Positions 62,550-64,000 of a DNA stretch of 64,000 nt are shown here, in pieces. Under the pieces are notes generated by a model, which was given only the letters and a program-made list of their open reading frames with translations, was not told the origin of the DNA and did not search any database. How positions within the stretch are numbered: the first letter of the stretch is position 1; each line of letters opens with the position of its first letter. The DNA is taken from contig JADJWF010000001.1 in the NCBI GenBank assembly GCA_016716505.1, positions 682,001-746,000 on the forward strand, given 5' to 3'. The position numbers and the translations under genes were made by a program. Origin of the DNA: Verrucomicrobiota bacterium (GTDB lineage Bacteria > Verrucomicrobiota > Verrucomicrobiia > Limisphaerales > J093).

Positions 62550-62975
62550 ATGACGATGCCGACGCACCAGCAGGAATTCGACGAAGCGATGTACGCCTTC
62601 AGCCAGGGCGACTTCACCGGAGCGGCGGCGCGATTGCGCGCGATCCTCACTGAGGATCCGGACCATTTCGACGCCCAACTCGCCCTCGGCATGGCCCTGT
62701 GCCGCCTGGGCGATTTCGCCGGCGCGATCGCCGAGGGCCACAAAGCCGAGCGGCTGCGACCGGACGAGCAGTTGGTCCATACCAACCTCTCGTTGTTCTA
62801 CCTCAAGGCCGGCGACAAGGCGGCGGCCGAACACCACGGCGCGCGGGCGAAGATCGCCGCCTGGAAGACTGAACTGGCTCAGAAGCCGGCGGCCGCTGCA
62901 TCGGCTCCCGCGCCGGCGCCGGCAACCAAGCCACCGGTCAAACTGCCCGACATGCCTTGGAAGAAAAAGGCGTGA
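62550..62975 (+). CDS. Small TPR protein with Ala/Pro-rich tail
   Basis: A 141-residue protein with two to three TPR units (FDEAMYAFSQGDFTGAAARLRAILTEDPDHFDAQLALGMALCRLGDFAGAIAEGHKAERLRPDEQ, LVHTNLSLFYLKAGDKAAAEHHGARAK) and a low-complexity tail (AAAASAPAPAPATKPP) ending in LPDMPWKKKA. Cytoplasmic. Probably a scaffold; partner unknown. Followed 28 bases later by a small coiled-coil protein on the same strand. Confidence 0.8.
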   Translation: MTMPTHQQEFDEAMYAFSQGDFTGAAARLRAILTEDPDHFDAQLALGMALCRLGDFAGAIAEGHKAERLRPDEQLVHTNLSLFYLKAGDKAAAEHHGARAKIAAWKTELAQKPAAAASAPAPAPATKPPVKLPDMPWKKKA

Positions 62976-63003
62976 AGCCTCACTCACATCCGTTCACCCA
63001 ACC

Positions 63004-63279
63004 ATGAAATCCGCCTACGAACTCGCGATGGAGCGCCTCAACAAGACGGCGCCAACGAAGAAGCTCACCGATCAACAGAAACGGGAGATCGCCGAGCTGG
63101 GTTCCGTCTATGCCGCCAAGATCGCGGAGAAGGAACTGGCGGCCAAGGCTGAGATCGCGGCCGCCGAAATGGCGGGCGACTTCGAGAAGGCCGAGGAAAT
63201 TCGGCGTCGCCTCGCGGCCGACCGCGCCAAGCTGCAAGCGGAACTCGAGGAGAAGAAGGAGGCCATCCGCGGAGCGTAG
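63004..63279 (+). CDS. Small charged coiled-coil protein
   Basis: A 91-residue protein, MKSAYELAMERLNKTAPTKKLTDQQKREIAELGSVYAAKIAEKELAAKAEIAAAEMAGDFEKAEEIRRRLAADRAKLQAELEEKKEAIRGA in content: two long amphipathic helices rich in Glu, Lys and Ala, with a central AGDFEKAEEIRRRL that resembles a UvrB/UvrC-interaction-type helical hairpin. I do not recognise a named family. Codon use matches its neighbours and it follows the TPR gene closely, so it is likely real and co-transcribed. Confidence 0.7.
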   Translation: MKSAYELAMERLNKTAPTKKLTDQQKREIAELGSVYAAKIAEKELAAKAEIAAAEMAGDFEKAEEIRRRLAADRAKLQAELEEKKEAIRGA

Positions 63280-63436
63280 CGGTCGGCGGACTGCTCCGGT
63301 AGGAGCGCCAAGAACGGGCCGGCCTTGCTACCACCCGGCGGTTACCGGCGGGCCGTCGGGCTTGGGGCCGCGCGTGACATTCGCGCGCCGACGGCTACCG
63401 TTCGCGCCCGGCCTGTGGCCGGCCTGAACCAAACCC

Positions 63437-64000
63437 GTGAGAAAACCATCGCTGCTGGTCATCTTTTTGACGGTCTTCATTGACCTGATCGGCTTCGGCA
63501 TCGTCCTGCCGTTGCTGCCCCGGTACAGCGAGCGCTTTGGCGCCGAAGGGCTCATGATCGGCGTCATCATCGCCTCGTTCTCGGTAATGCAGTTGTTCCT
63601 CGCGCCGTTCTGGGGCCGGCTCTCGGATCGCATCGGGCGACGCCCCGTGTTGCTGCTCAGCACAGCGGGGTCGGCGGCTTCGTACGCGCTGTTCGCCGTG
63701 GCCTCGTCCGCTGCCTTGACGGCCACCACGGCGCTCTGGCTGATCATCCTGTCCCGGGTGTTTGCCGGCGCGTGCGGCGCGAACATCTCGGTCGCGTCGG
63801 CGTACATCGCCGATATCACGCCGCCCGAGAAGCGATCGAAAGGGATGGGTTTGATCGGGATGGCGTTCGGTTTGGGCTTCATCCTTGGCCCGGCCTTGGG
63901 CGCTCTCAGCGCTTCCTCGTTTGGTCTGGCGGGCCCCGGGTGGGTTGCGGCCGGACTCTGCCTCACGAACTTCGTCCTGGCCTGCTTCATCCTCGCGGAA
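63437..64000 (+). CDS. MFS transporter (TetA-like), N-terminal part
   Basis: 188 codons are visible before the window edge. The GTG at 63437 starts VRKPSLLVIFLTVFIDLIGFGIVLPLLPRYSERFG, and the loop 2-3 signature APFWGRLSDRIGRRPVLLLS is the MFS GxxSDRxGRR motif; GLGFILGPALGAL is motif C of drug:proton antiporters (helix 5). This suggests a 12-helix efflux pump of the TetA/DHA1 group, but the substrate is unknown and resistance should not be inferred. The rest is outside the window. Confidence 0.9.
   Translation, partial: MRKPSLLVIFLTVFIDLIGFGIVLPLLPRYSERFGAEGLMIGVIIASFSVMQLFLAPFWGRLSDRIGRRPVLLLSTAGSAASYALFAVASSAALTATTALWLIILSRVFAGACGANISVASAYIADITPPEKRSKGMGLIGMAFGLGFILGPALGALSASSFGLAGPGWVAAGLCLTNFVLACFILAE

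Overview
The window is about 64 kb of GC-rich DNA from what looks like a chromosome of the Verrucomicrobiota, most plausibly a Limisphaerales/Pedosphaeraceae-type lineage. This is inferred from a PEP-CTERM protein next to a PocR-type AraC regulator, an OmpL/BBP2-like porin, Tat-exported sugar-isomerase-like and DUF362 proteins, PQQ-like propellers with Gly/Arg-rich loops, an Agl23-type membrane glycosyltransferase, and arrays of short GC hairpins. No rRNA or tRNA gene was recognised.

Layout. 0-14.6 kb: radical SAM gene (cut by the window edge), ruvB, a zinc alcohol dehydrogenase, an aminotransferase, an enolase-superfamily enzyme, a Nudix hydrolase, a TPR protein, the porin, a YgjP-type metalloprotein, a secreted alpha/beta hydrolase, a beta-lactamase-fold hydrolase, an AraC/PocR regulator and a frameshifted PEP-CTERM gene. 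14.7-24.2 kb: a hairpin array, ileS with an unusual insertion, a PQQ-like propeller, a Tat-exported TIM-barrel protein, and a discoidin gene coupled to an Agl23-type transferase. 24.2-25.2 kb: a decayed ISKra4-type insertion sequence with both inverted repeats. 25.6-32.6 kb: TlpA-like thioredoxin, DUF429, a TPR protein, hemL, lspA and miaA. 32.6-38.3 kb: a five-gene minus-strand run (DUF362, propeller, ArnT-like transferase, TPR, exported methyltransferase-like protein) with two 4-base overlaps. 38.4-48.3 kb: aroE coupled to a prepilin peptidase, a YdcF protein, an amidohydrolase, hpf, a large SNF2 helicase and an amino-acid permease. 48.5-56.1 kb: a type III-like restriction-modification locus (Mod, AAA/DUF4143 ATPase, Res) in which mod is open, the ATPase has a late frameshift, and res has two frameshifts and a likely nonsense mutation. 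56.4-64 kb: a sodium/solute symporter, a 1.1-kb composite hairpin array, leuC, a strict 42-bp-period hairpin array, a HAD phosphatase, two small proteins and the start of an MFS transporter.

How it fits together. Core functions (DNA branch migration, isoleucyl-tRNA charging, tetrapyrrole and shikimate synthesis, tRNA prenylation, lipoprotein processing, ribosome hibernation, leucine synthesis) are mixed with envelope and carbohydrate-related genes. The R-M locus is the clearest accessory island. The most unusual observations are a degenerate second copy of an editing-domain segment inside the catalytic domain of IleRS, short dispersed-repeat-like inserts kept in frame within mod, and three hairpin arrays with different but regular periods (117, 129+25 and 42 bp).
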